Below, piece after piece: positions 1-9,600 of a stretch of 64,000 bases of DNA. A program made the position numbers and the translations under genes. The stretch is from Treponema sp. (GTDB taxonomy: Bacteria > Spirochaetota > Spirochaetia > Treponematales > Treponemataceae). The stretch covers positions 240,715 through 304,714 of the forward strand of contig JAKSTG010000001.1 in the NCBI GenBank assembly GCA_024402695.1, in the 5' to 3' direction. Position 1 is the stretch's first letter. Every line of letters begins with the position of its first letter. A model generated the notes under the pieces. That model had not been told where the DNA came from, made no database searches, and saw nothing but the letters and a program-made list of their open reading frames with translations.

Positions 1-2374
1 CGAAATCACCGTCTACAAAGAAGGAACTTCTTTTTGTATTATACATTTCGATATATTCGTCTTCAGACAATCCGAACATATCACGAGCCGGTTTATTTGC
101 AAAGGTAAGCTCTGTTCCCTGACCATCCCAAACATAGGTAATGATTCCGCATGGAACGGTATCCATAATGACCATAAGTTCTCTGTTCATGTTTTCATTT
201 TCATGGAGCAGATGCATATAATCTGTAATATTTTCGACAGCTACGTAATAAATATCGCCGTCTCCCGCAGAAGCAAGATATCTTGCACGGTAACGAATCC
301 AGCTTCTAAGCCCGGTCTTTTTTGAAGCATCCCAGTGAAGAACAACGTCTGATTCAGACTGATTCTGTTTTGCTTCTTCAAGCATGTTTCTGAAAAGCTC
401 TTCATATTTGACAGAATAGAATCCAAGACATTTAGGTTTTTCTGCGGCGTACTCTTCTCTGGTCAGTTTTATGGTATCAAAGAACTTATCGTTTATGCGG
501 ATTGCTTCCATATGTGTAGGAGAGCATTCAACAATAGCGGCGCCACCAACAAAGCTGTTGAAAAGAAGAGCGTTCTGCGTAGAAAGATTAAGGAAGTCTA
601 CAGCATTGGAAAGATCTTCCGAAACTGCATCTTCTTCAAGAACATCAAGATCTTCAGCGTCCATAAGTTTAAGGAATTCATCTTCAGGAATAGGACGACT
701 GAAAAGGTACCCCTGCATTATGTAACAACCGATGCTCTTCAGGAACTCAGCCTGTTTTATATTTTCAATTCCTTCGGCAATGATTGGCAGCGTAAGCCAG
801 TTTGCCATACGAACAACAGAAGTAAGAATGCTTCCTCCGCGTTTGTTCGTTCCTTCCGAACTAAGGAATCTAAGGTCCAGTTTGAGAATATCAACCGGAA
901 CATCCTTAAGCGTATTAAGGGAAGAATAACCGCTTCCAAAGTCATCCATTTCGATAATAAATCCGGCTGCCTGAAGCTGTTCCACAACCTTAATCAGCTG
1001 GGTTGGTTCTTCCATATAAGCCGATTCTGTGATTTCCAGACGCAGAAGTTCCGGTTCAATATCATATTTCTTTATAAGTTTTTCGAGGAAACTGCAGAGA
1101 ATAGGATTATAAATGTCTCGGCGTGAAATGTTTACCGAAACTGGAACAAGCTGGAATCCATTGTCTTTCCACTGTCTGATAGACTGGCAAACCCGTTCCC
1201 AGATGTACTGGTCAAGGCGGCAGATAAATCCATTCTGTTCAAATACCGGAATGAACTTTGCAGGACTAATCATTCCCTTCTTAGGATGATTCCAGCGAAC
1301 AAGAGCTTCGGCCCCGCTCATTTTTCCTGTGGCATAATTATACTGAGGCTGGAAATAAATCTGGAACTCTTTGTTCTGAATGGCAGGTTCCATATCAGTA
1401 ATCAGTTCCTGCTCTTCCATCATCTGGCCGCGCATTGCGTCATCGTAGTAAGCAATGCGGTGTTCAAAATCATTTTTAATTGACTTCATTGCCATAAAGG
1501 CACGGTCACACATAAGAGGAACACTTACGTTTGGGTCCGTAATTCGGAAAACGCCCATGCGGACAATGAATTCAAAATCGTTTCTGTAAAGGGAAATCTG
1601 TTCACTGATGTATTTATGAACCGCAACGCTGGAGAACATTTTTTCTTCCATACACATTACGAAGTGGTCAGAAACCCAGTGTCCGTAAGTTACAGACTGC
1701 AGACAGCGGTCAATATAAGATTTTCCGATGGCCCTGAGCAGAGCGTCTCCGGCGTGAACGCCAAAGGTGTCGTTATAGATTTTAAAGCGGTCAATATCCC
1801 AGCGAATGAGGACATATTTTTTATCCGGATTAGACCGGATCATTTCTTCAGTACGGCGGCTGAAAGCTTCGCGATTGAAAATACCAGTTTCCTTATCGAT
1901 TTCCTGAAGCTTCAAAAGTTTCTTGCGGTTTTCCCTTTCCTGATTTTCAAGAAAACCTTTTTCTACCTTGTATCGGGCTTTATAAATGGAAACAAGATTT
2001 TTTATTCTAAGATAAGAAGTTGTTGGATTCGAAGGAATTTCAAGAATATCGGCCGCAAAACCTTTTTCGAGGATCTTGTGCTCGACTTCACTTTTCCGAG
2101 AAGTAACCGCAATTACAGGATTAACATTAAGAATAGGTTCAATATTGAAAAGATCAATAAGTTTGTCTATTTCATTATGTCCCTGATTCAGAAGAACATC
2201 TGCATTTACAATAACAACAACAACTTCCGAAACATGCTTCAGCCATGGAATCATGCCTTCAGGCGAATTGAAATGCTCAACATCACAATTCATTCCGGGA
2301 AGATTTTTTATATATTCGACCTGGTCATCAGAAATGTTCAGCGTAGCCAGTACAATTTTATCCGAATTTTCCAC
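1..2374 (-). CDS. c-di-GMP phosphodiesterase with receiver-like, degenerate GGDEF, EAL and PAS-like regions (partial, runs off window)
   Basis: The frame opens at a GTG (2374) 14 nt after the cheB stop, with an AGG-containing site just upstream, and stays open to position 1, so the C-terminus lies outside. Residues about 1-135 resemble a receiver fold. About 165-330 is GGDEF-like, but the signature near residue 236 reads VSDHF, so cyclase activity is unlikely. About 335-585 is an EAL domain with EALVRW (E356), SVNIS, EITES, DDFGSGYSSL, ILKLD and AEGIE present, which are the metal and catalytic positions of active phosphodiesterases. Beyond about residue 610 come one or two PAS-like segments. 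It probably hydrolyses c-di-GMP. Adjacency to cheB and cheR suggests a link between c-di-GMP and motility; this is inference. Confidence 0.88.
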   Translation of the reverse strand, partial: MENSDKIVLATLNISDDQVEYIKNLPGMNCDVEHFNSPEGMIPWLKHVSEVVVVIVNADVLLNQGHNEIDKLIDLFNIEPILNVNPVIAVTSRKSEVEHKILEKGFAADILEIPSNPTTSYLRIKNLVSIYKARYKVEKGFLENQERENRKKLLKLQEIDKETGIFNREAFSRRTEEMIRSNPDKKYVLIRWDIDRFKIYNDTFGVHAGDALLRAIGKSYIDRCLQSVTYGHWVSDHFVMCMEEKMFSSVAVHKYISEQISLYRNDFEFIVRMGVFRITDPNVSVPLMCDRAFMAMKSIKNDFEHRIAYYDDAMRGQMMEEQELITDMEPAIQNKEFQIYFQPQYNYATGKMSGAEALVRWNHPKKGMISPAKFIPVFEQNGFICRLDQYIWERVCQSIRQWKDNGFQLVPVSVNISRRDIYNPILCSFLEKLIKKYDIEPELLRLEITESAYMEEPTQLIKVVEQLQAAGFIIEMDDFGSGYSSLNTLKDVPVDILKLDLRFLSSEGTNKRGGSILTSVVRMANWLTLPIIAEGIENIKQAEFLKSIGCYIMQGYLFSRPIPEDEFLKLMDAEDLDVLEEDAVSEDLSNAVDFLNLSTQNALLFNSFVGGAAIVECSPTHMEAIRINDKFFDTIKLTREEYAAEKPKCLGFYSVKYEELFRNMLEEAKQNQSESDVVLHWDASKKTGLRSWIRYRARYLASAGDGDIYYVAVENITDYMHLLHENENMNRELMVIMDTVPCGIITYVWDGQGTELTFANKPARDMFGLSEDEYIEMYNTKRSSFFVDGDF

Positions 2375-2388
2375 AAAGCAGCCTATAT

Positions 2389-3615
2389 TTATTTATACAA
2401 ATGTTCTTTTGCCAATGCACTGATTTCTGCTGCCATATTCTGCAGTGAAACCTGTTTCTGAACACCACCCAGTTCCCAGGCAACTCTCGGCATTCCATAA
2501 ACGATAGCCGATTCCTGATCTTGTCCCAGTGTCCATGCTCCCTGTTTACGCATTTCAGCCAGTTCAGCAGCTCCGTCACGTCCCATACCGGTCATGATTA
2601 CACCAAGAGCTCTGTTCTGATAAACCTTTGCAACACTTTCAAAAAGCACATCAGCAGAAGGTCTGTGACCATTTCTCTGTTCTGCATCTGAAAGTCTGAT
2701 TACATTTCCCATGGATCTGTGTTCTACAAGAATATGTTTATTACCAGGAGCAATATAAACGTGACCGTTCATAAGAGGTTCTCCATCTACAGCTTCAGTT
2801 ACTGTAAGTGGACAGATTGAATGAAGGCTTGCAGCAAATTCTTTTGTGAATCCTGCAGGCATATGCTGAACAACCAGAATAGGCTGTTTCAAATCTGCAT
2901 CAATGGCCTTGAAAACATCACGAAGGGCATTTGGACCACCAGTTGAAATACCAATGGCAATAACTTCGATTTTTCCGCCTTCACGAAGAGGAACGATTTC
3001 GGCTTTCTGTTTTGGTGCCGAGGGACGCCACATTGAAGAAACTGAAGGCTTTTTCTCAACTGACGAAGCATGGTTCAAGAGAGAAGAACTGTGCTGTGAA
3101 GAAGCGTCTACCCCTTTTTTTTCCTGAACGAATTTTTCTGCTTCTTTCAGCTTAAGCTGATGGTCAAAAAATTCCGGATCAAAAACTTCTTTTCCATGGC
3201 GGCGTGCATAACGTCCACCATAAGAAGCAATGTTTTCAATGATTTCGCGGGATACGTCTCCAATTTTAAGAGAAACAGAAGATCCACCCGGTTTAGTAAC
3301 AAAGTCGCTTGCACCAAGAGAAAGACACTGCATAGTAACTGCAGCACCTTCTGTGGCGATACTTGAAATAACAATTACAGGAATATTGATTCCGCGTTTC
3401 TTTCTTTCCTGAAGAAACTGAACACCTGTCATTACAGGCATTTCAATATCAAGGAGAATAACATCAGGTTTGTTGGATTCAAGTTTATCCAGCAGATCCT
3501 GACCGTTCTGTGCTTTAAAACAAATAGAAAGTCCCTCGGTTCCCTCAACGATTCTACCGATAAGGTTACGCATCAAAGCCGAGTCGTCACAAATTGCTAC
3601 CGAAATATCATTCAT
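2389..3615 (-). CDS. cheB: CheB, chemotaxis response regulator protein-glutamate methylesterase
   Basis: Demethylates or deamidates glutamyl residues of chemoreceptors during adaptation, in the cytoplasm. The N-terminal receiver (about 1-120) has the DD pair near residue 10 and phospho-acceptor Asp56 in VILLDIEMP. A low-complexity linker (about 155-205) leads to the methylesterase domain with Ser224 (AIGISTGGPN), His251 (VVQHMPAGF) and Asp347 (TGMGRDGA). I chose the ATG at 3615 because a GAAGG site lies 8 nt upstream; the TTG one codon earlier is poorer. Lies between cheR (61 nt upstream) and the EAL gene (14 nt downstream), probably one transcript. Family assignment is firm. Confidence 0.96.
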   Translation of the reverse strand: MNDISVAICDDSALMRNLIGRIVEGTEGLSICFKAQNGQDLLDKLESNKPDVILLDIEMPVMTGVQFLQERKKRGINIPVIVISSIATEGAAVTMQCLSLGASDFVTKPGGSSVSLKIGDVSREIIENIASYGGRYARRHGKEVFDPEFFDHQLKLKEAEKFVQEKKGVDASSQHSSSLLNHASSVEKKPSVSSMWRPSAPKQKAEIVPLREGGKIEVIAIGISTGGPNALRDVFKAIDADLKQPILVVQHMPAGFTKEFAASLHSICPLTVTEAVDGEPLMNGHVYIAPGNKHILVEHRSMGNVIRLSDAEQRNGHRPSADVLFESVAKVYQNRALGVIMTGMGRDGAAELAEMRKQGAWTLGQDQESAIVYGMPRVAWELGGVQKQVSLQNMAAEISALAKEHLYK

Positions 3616-3678
3616 CAAGCGCCTTCTCTTTTTATTTTCAGGTTTTTAAAATATTTTTGCAGTCTTATTTTTAGAAGA

Positions 3679-4497
3679 TCATTTTGGAGTCTTCTGATAA
3701 AGACATGCCCAGTCTGTTTTAAGGAATTCGAAATTTGTCTTCATTCCGAAGAGGGATTCTGAATGTCCGATAAACAGATAAGACTGTGGAGCCATTGCAT
3801 TGTAGAATCTGTCGATTACTGCTTTCTGTGCAGGTTCATCAAAATAGATAAGAACGTTGCGGCAGAAAATTACATCAAGATTTCTGGCTCCTGAATCGTT
3901 TTTAAGGTTATGATAGTCGAAGCGTACTGTATCGAGGATTTCTTTTTTTACCTGATATCCGCCTTCAACCTGTGTGAAGTATTTTGAAAGATAAGCCGGA
4001 GGAATTCCGTCTACTTTATTGTTTCCGTAGAATCCCTGCTGCCCTACCATAAGCGACTTAAGTGAAATGTCACTGGCTGTAATCTGGAAACTATAAGGTG
4101 GTTTACAGATTTCCTTCATAAGCATGGCGATTGTAAATGGTTCTTCTCCGGTTGAACATCCGGCACTCCAGATGCGGATTGTTTTATCCAGACTGTTTTT
4201 CTTAAGTTCCATTACATGTGGAATGACGTAATTAACAAATGCATCAAAGTGTGGCTGATTTCTGAAGAAACGGGTCAGATTTGTTGTAACAGAGTCCAGC
4301 ATAATCTTCATTTCTTCACGATCTGAAGTAATAATCTTGTAATAATCCATTGGAGCTGCAAGATTCTTACGGTGAAGAAGTTCTTTTATGCGGCTGTCGA
4401 GAATCGATCTGTTTGTTGCCGAGAAAGTAATTCCACTCTCATCATAAATGAGTTTTCTGAATTTCTCAAAATCCGAGTCCGATAATACGTCAATCAT
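3679..4497 (-). CDS. cheR: CheR, chemotaxis protein-glutamate O-methyltransferase
   Basis: Transfers methyl groups from S-adenosylmethionine to chemoreceptor glutamates, opposing CheB. The N-terminal helical domain is followed by the SAM-binding motif IWSAGCSTGEEPF (about residues 109-121) and DVIFCRNVLIYFD toward the C-terminus; about 272 residues is normal for the family. Start choice: a longer reading begins at ATG 4506, but that ATG overlaps a TATAAT -10 box, whereas ATG 4497 lies 7 nt past it, which would make the mRNA leaderless. Neither start has a Shine-Dalgarno. Followed by cheB on the same strand. Confidence 0.93.
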   Translation of the reverse strand: MIDVLSDSDFEKFRKLIYDESGITFSATNRSILDSRIKELLHRKNLAAPMDYYKIITSDREEMKIMLDSVTTNLTRFFRNQPHFDAFVNYVIPHVMELKKNSLDKTIRIWSAGCSTGEEPFTIAMLMKEICKPPYSFQITASDISLKSLMVGQQGFYGNNKVDGIPPAYLSKYFTQVEGGYQVKKEILDTVRFDYHNLKNDSGARNLDVIFCRNVLIYFDEPAQKAVIDRFYNAMAPQSYLFIGHSESLFGMKTNFEFLKTDWACLYQKTPK

Positions 4498-4504
4498 AAC
4501 ATCC

Positions 4505-4533
4505 ATTATATATCACACATTATGATTTTACAA
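4505..4533 (-). promoter_or_regulatory. Sigma70-type promoter for cheR
   Basis: On the minus strand TTGTAA (4528-4533), a 17-nt spacer, then a perfect TATAAT (4505-4510). The expected transcription start falls at about 4497-4498, on the chosen cheR start codon. Confidence 0.55.
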
Positions 4534-4574
4534 ACTTTTTCTAGAGAAAATAGAGTTTTTAAGAAAACCGGCTT

Positions 4575-6626
4575 TTATTTCAGATAAACCATCAGAAGCA
4601 TAATATCGCTGTTGCGGATTCCGGAAATGCGGTTTGCCTGGCCCAAAGTGAGTGGACGAACTGCTTCCAGTTTTAAGCGGCTTTCTGCACTGAGCGATGG
4701 AATTGCACCGTAATCAAAATCAAGCGGAATACGGGTGTTTTCCATTTTGTGCATTTTTTCTACACGTTTATCCTGTTTTTCGATGTAATACTTGTATTTT
4801 GCTTCGATTTTGGCGGCTTCCCATTCCTTTTCAGGATATCCAGGGTTTTCCATATCTGGCTTTTTCAGAATCATTGCTTCCAGTTCTGCAAGTCTGGCGT
4901 ATTTTTCTTCTACTGCAGCCAGTTCTGCATCACTTTTAAGACCTGCTTCATGTCCGTATTTTGTAAGACGCTTGTCACAGGTATCATGGCGCAGCTTAAG
5001 TCGATATTCAGCACGGGCTGTAAACATACGATAAGGTTCTTTTGTACCAAGAGTAACAAGGTCATCAATAAGAACACCAATATAAGCTTCATCGCGTCCA
5101 AGAATAAGTGGCTTGTATTCGGGAATAACCTGAGTTGCGTCTTTGAAACATTCAGCTTTAAGGAAATCACAGAGTTTATCGGTGATATTCTGGCTGATTT
5201 CGGCAAACTGGGCCAGTTCTTCCGGAGTCATGCGGGCTTTAGGCATGAAAGATCCCAGTTCCATGCTTGATGGCACACCGTTCAAAGTGTCAGGGATTTT
5301 ATGAAGATCCCCACAAGTTGTTTTGTGACTTCTTGCATAAAGACCGGCATTTATACCGGCAATAAGGCCCTGCCCTGCGGCTTCTTCATAACCTGAAGTT
5401 CCGTTGATCTGACCGGCATTGAAAAGACCTGCAACACGTTTTGTTTCAAGAGAGGCGAACAGCTGAGTTGGTTCTACATAATCGTATTCTACGGCATAAC
5501 CCGGACGACTCTGAACTGCATGTTCAAAACCGGCCATGGTGTGAAGGAAGGCGTCCTGAACACATTCAGGCAGAGAAGATGACAGCCCGTTCAGGTACAT
5601 TTCGTCTGTTTCAAGTCCTTCCGGCTCAACGAAAATCTGATGGCGATCACGTTCCTTAAAGCGCATAACTTTGTCTTCGATTGAAGGACAATAGCGTGGG
5701 CCGATTCCGCTGATTTTTCCCGAATAAAGAGGTGAACGACCAATATTGGCACGGATTATTTCATGGGTCTGTTCATTTGTATAAACCACATGACAAGGAA
5801 CCATTGGACGTTCAACTTTTTCTGTGCTGAAACTGAATGGAAGAACTTCGTCGTCTCCGCAGTTTTCTTCGATTTTTGAAAAGTCGATTGTACGCTTAAG
5901 AATACGTGGAGGTGTTCCTGTCTTAAGGCGTCCTGTTGTAAATCCAAGACGATGAAGGCTTTCTGTAAGACCGTAAGCAGCTGCTTCACCAACGCGTCCG
6001 CATGGAGCATCGTATTCCCCGATAAAAATACGGCCGCCAAGGAAAGTACCGGTAGTAAGAACCACAGAGCGGACTGGAATTACACGGCCTCTTTCTGTTA
6101 CAACTCCAATTACCTTCTGTCTCATTCCGCTTTTTGCGGCACGGGTAACCCCTTCGTTACGGCTTTCGCCAGGGATTGTCCCCTTTTCTGCGGAACTGTC
6201 TGAACTTGGAGGAAGCGGTGTCTGACTTTCTGTTGTAAGAATATCAATAACTGTATCCATGAGAGTAAACAGGTTTTCTGTTGTCTCACAGGTTTTTCTG
6301 GCAATCATTGAATAAGTGATTTTGTCTGCCTGACTGCGTGGTGCCTGAACTGCAGGTCCGCGGCTTTTGTTCAAAAGGCGGAACTGAATCATAGAGCGGT
6401 CAATTATTTTGGCCATTTCACCGCCCAAGGCGTCGATTTCCCGGACAATATTTCCTTTGGCAATACCACCAATGGACGGATTACAGCTCATGCGTCCAAT
6501 ACTGTCAGGAGTCTGTGTAATAAGAACAGTTTTAAGTCCCATACGGGCAGAAGCAAGAGCAGCTTCAACACCTGCATGACCACCGCCTACAACGGCAACA
6601 TCATAAAAATCATAAAAGCCAGACAT
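4575..6626 (-). CDS. mnmG: MnmG (GidA), tRNA uridine-34 carboxymethylaminomethyl modification enzyme, with an in-frame insertion
   Basis: The FAD- and folate-dependent partner of MnmE that installs the cmnm5 group on wobble uridine of certain tRNAs. Seen: dinucleotide-binding VAVVGGGHAGVEAA at the N-terminus, the CNPSIGGIAKG signature, GTSGYEEAAGQG, and the conserved C-terminal helical region. ATG 6626 is preferred over an in-frame start at 6668 because homologues begin a few residues before the FAD motif. Odd point: about 35-39 residues (roughly 132-170) rich in Ser, Gly and Pro are inserted before QKVIGVVTERG, where homologues are much shorter; the DNA there is palindromic (see the repeat entry). 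The frame is intact, so the protein is probably functional. Confidence 0.95.
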   Translation of the reverse strand: MSGFYDFYDVAVVGGGHAGVEAALASARMGLKTVLITQTPDSIGRMSCNPSIGGIAKGNIVREIDALGGEMAKIIDRSMIQFRLLNKSRGPAVQAPRSQADKITYSMIARKTCETTENLFTLMDTVIDILTTESQTPLPPSSDSSAEKGTIPGESRNEGVTRAAKSGMRQKVIGVVTERGRVIPVRSVVLTTGTFLGGRIFIGEYDAPCGRVGEAAAYGLTESLHRLGFTTGRLKTGTPPRILKRTIDFSKIEENCGDDEVLPFSFSTEKVERPMVPCHVVYTNEQTHEIIRANIGRSPLYSGKISGIGPRYCPSIEDKVMRFKERDRHQIFVEPEGLETDEMYLNGLSSSLPECVQDAFLHTMAGFEHAVQSRPGYAVEYDYVEPTQLFASLETKRVAGLFNAGQINGTSGYEEAAGQGLIAGINAGLYARSHKTTCGDLHKIPDTLNGVPSSMELGSFMPKARMTPEELAQFAEISQNITDKLCDFLKAECFKDATQVIPEYKPLILGRDEAYIGVLIDDLVTLGTKEPYRMFTARAEYRLKLRHDTCDKRLTKYGHEAGLKSDAELAAVEEKYARLAELEAMILKKPDMENPGYPEKEWEAAKIEAKYKYYIEKQDKRVEKMHKMENTRIPLDFDYGAIPSLSAESRLKLEAVRPLTLGQANRISGIRNSDIMLLMVYLK
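6117..6233. repeat. Palindromic element inserted in frame within mnmG
   Basis: This stretch encodes the extra mnmG segment. It contains an inverted terminal pair TTCCGC (6125-6130) / GCGGAA (6190-6195), an internal short palindrome CCGCTTTTTGCGG and a hairpin GTAAC-CCCTTC-GTTAC. The arrangement resembles the Rickettsia palindromic elements that insert in frame in housekeeping genes; the analogy is inference. Exact ends are uncertain. Confidence 0.5.
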
Positions 6627-6642
6627 AATGAGATAGTATAAA

Positions 6643-6675
6643 GAAAAAAGCCCGGATGTGAAACACACCCGGGCT
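6643..6675 (-). terminator. Intrinsic terminator of the large lipoprotein gene
   Basis: Read on the minus strand, AGCCCGG and CCGGGCT arms (with an additional TGTG/CACA pairing) form a GC-rich hairpin followed by a run of T. It lies 15 nt after the lipoprotein stop and upstream of mnmG, separating the two units. Confidence 0.8.
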
Positions 6676-6689
6676 GAAACAATAACTAA

Positions 6690-9600
6690 TTAGTTATCGA
6701 ATATGTAATCTTCTCCCCAAATTGAATCCCAAGGAGAATCCGAACTTGAATCTGAACCTGATTCGGAATCTTTTCCAGGTTTTGGATCTTTTCCAGAACC
6801 CGGATTTTTCCCCGAATTTGGATCTTCCAATTGTTCATCATCAACAAAAACACATTGTTCAAGGAGTACATAAATAACCTGCTTTCCTTCTGCAACAAAA
6901 TCTGAATCCAGAGCATAGAAACCTAAAGGATCGCTAAAAAATCCTTTAACCACATAGTCATATGGCAGTTCCTTTTGTACTAATATTCGTAATTGATAGT
7001 CTATTCCCCAGACATATTCATCCTTCTCAACATAACGAGATCCGTTAGGAACAGAAATTTCTCCCCAAGAAGACATTGAACCTCCAACAACTTTTGCAAC
7101 TTTTATAGTTACAGGAGGAATCAGTTTTCCATACAATTTTACTTCGTCTTCAAAACAATACCCATCCGAAACAGGATTTTCATAATTCGGATCCAGATAC
7201 CAGTCTTCAATACCATACCCACCAAGAACATCCAGGTATCTGAATAACATTTCTTTCATTGATGTGGAATATTTATCCCCGTTATTTAATACAAAAGATC
7301 CTTCTGCAAATTCAGTTATCAAGTACACTTCAAAATATACTGGTTTCCACACCATATAGAAACGAGTTGTTTCTGAAAGAACAAAATCTTCTGGAACCGG
7401 AACGTTTCCTTCCGGATCCAGATACCAGCCTTTGAATATTTCTTCGCTATCTGGATGTTTTCCCCCGAGTTCATTCCTCAGATTTTCCATAAACATTCTG
7501 ATAGAGATATCGGAATAAGTTGTATCATCCAGATTTATTCCATACCGATATTCTCCTTCACCAATTAGATTCAGCCCAAAGTCATTATCAAAGAACATAA
7601 CCCTTACAGGCTCTTTAAAGTTCAGATAGATAGAAGATCCTGATTCCAGAATGGTATTTTCTGTTAACTGATTCTCCATATCCCTGTCTAAATATGCACC
7701 CAAATAATAGTACCCGGCGAAAGTAAGCTCCCGCTCTACGCGGTCCATTTCTTTCTTATTTTCGTAAAAAGGAACTCCTGTATACATATCATACACACTA
7801 TAGTCATTCATATTATAATATACGTGTATTTCTTCATAACTTCCTTTTCTAACATAAACAGTTGCACCATCAGTCAAGTCGCTTATTTCTGCAGGTTCCT
7901 CACATTCAGAATCCTTATAGAAGAACAACTGGTCTTTCAAACCAAATGATGGAATCTGTCCTGAAACGAGCCTTCTTAAATATTCCAACTCTCCATTCCG
8001 TATTTCAAAATCCATTTCTTCGCCATTTTCCATAACAACAGAAACGGTTATTGCTTTTTCCCATTTTGGATATAAAACCAGATCATCATCCAGTAAATCA
8101 GAAAGGGTAAGTGTAACAGTGCATTTTTTGTCGGTGTACAAATTTTCGATGAAATAACCAGCCTTTGTTATTTCCGGTATTTCCAAATTTATTAAGCTAG
8201 GAGAATTTTCAATTACGTTTCCATTTTCATCCACGTGAATTGAACCATCATAATAAATGTCTTCGAATAGTCTGCATGTTGCTACAGTTTTTTTAGGATT
8301 ACCGCCCAGAGTATCTACCGGTATTTCTGCCTTCACTGAAAGTTCAGGAACAAGGTAATATTCTGTTACTATAGAATCTCTGATAGTTGAATTCAAAGAG
8401 AATTTATCATACCTTCCTATAGGATCAATAACATCAATTTTTCCGTTGGTTCTGTGAACTCCATAAAGATTCCATTCTTTTACTTTAGCAAATTTGAAAA
8501 ACACTTCCATTTCTGTCCAAAGATCTTCGAATGAATCCGGCATGTCTGGTAAAACAACTTCAAGTTCTTCCGGCAGGTCATAAAGATAAGATCCATTTTC
8601 AAATACCTTGCCTTCATAATAATCGTTAAATTGTACGCCTTTTTGTGCATATTCCAGAAGATACTTTAACTTAGTACCTACCCAATCTTTTCTATTTAGG
8701 AAACTAAGGAATTCAACATCCAAAGGTTTTATTTCGACTTTTACTGTTTCGTCTCTGTTTGATTCGCTTACAGATGCTATTTCTTTTTTGAAAGAAATTC
8801 TTTCATTAGATCCCTCAATCATTATGAAACTTTTTACTTTAAAATCACGGCCTTTAATACGGTTTTCAAGAATGTTTCCTGAATAAGAAGATCCATATAA
8901 ATAACCCTGGAAAAGATCTAAATAATTGTAAGAATTTATTTTTGAAAGACTAATCTCTGTATCTGATGACTTAAAGAAATAATCTTCAAACAAATCTATT
9001 TTTTTATCTGCACGAATGTTCAGCTGGTAATAAACACCGTCAAAATCGGTGTTTTTTTTATTCTTAAAGTTTGTCTCAGGAAATTCGTCCATCTTTAACA
9101 GATAGCTGCTATTCGCATCCTGAAGAATCTGCAAGTTAATACTGTCTTTGTTCAGAACTTCAAGTTCACCTGCTCCGCCTTCAGCACAAACAGTTATTTT
9201 TTCTTCTCTTCTGATTTCCGTATTTTCATATTCAACAATCTTAAAGGAATATGTTTTTCCTTTTTCAACATATGGAAACAGAAAAATTTCTGTTTCAGAA
9301 TGGACATCAATATTACAAATAAGTCCTGCACCGGAAATTTCCAATAAATGATTTCCTTCTCCGACAGCCCCACCTGCAACAAAGAAAATACCTTCTTCTG
9401 CAGAATAAATGTCTTTTAAAAATGATTTTTCGTTATTTCGTTCAATAACAATTTCTCCAAGTTCTGTTTCCTGGTTCACCAAAACAGAAACCTGATCAAT
9501 TTTTGATTTTTCGTCCAGATAAGAAACAATTACAGAATAATCTTCACCTGCAGGAATACCGGACAGGACAAACTTTCCGTCTGAATCAGAAACGGCACTA

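Noticed and set aside
1616..2461. A long plus-strand reading frame opposite the EAL gene
   Set aside because: It is the shadow of the clearly coding minus strand, without homology-like motifs or a ribosome-binding site.
4749..5270. A Phe/Cys-rich plus-strand frame opposite mnmG
   Set aside because: Composition and lack of any motif identify it as antisense shadow of mnmG.
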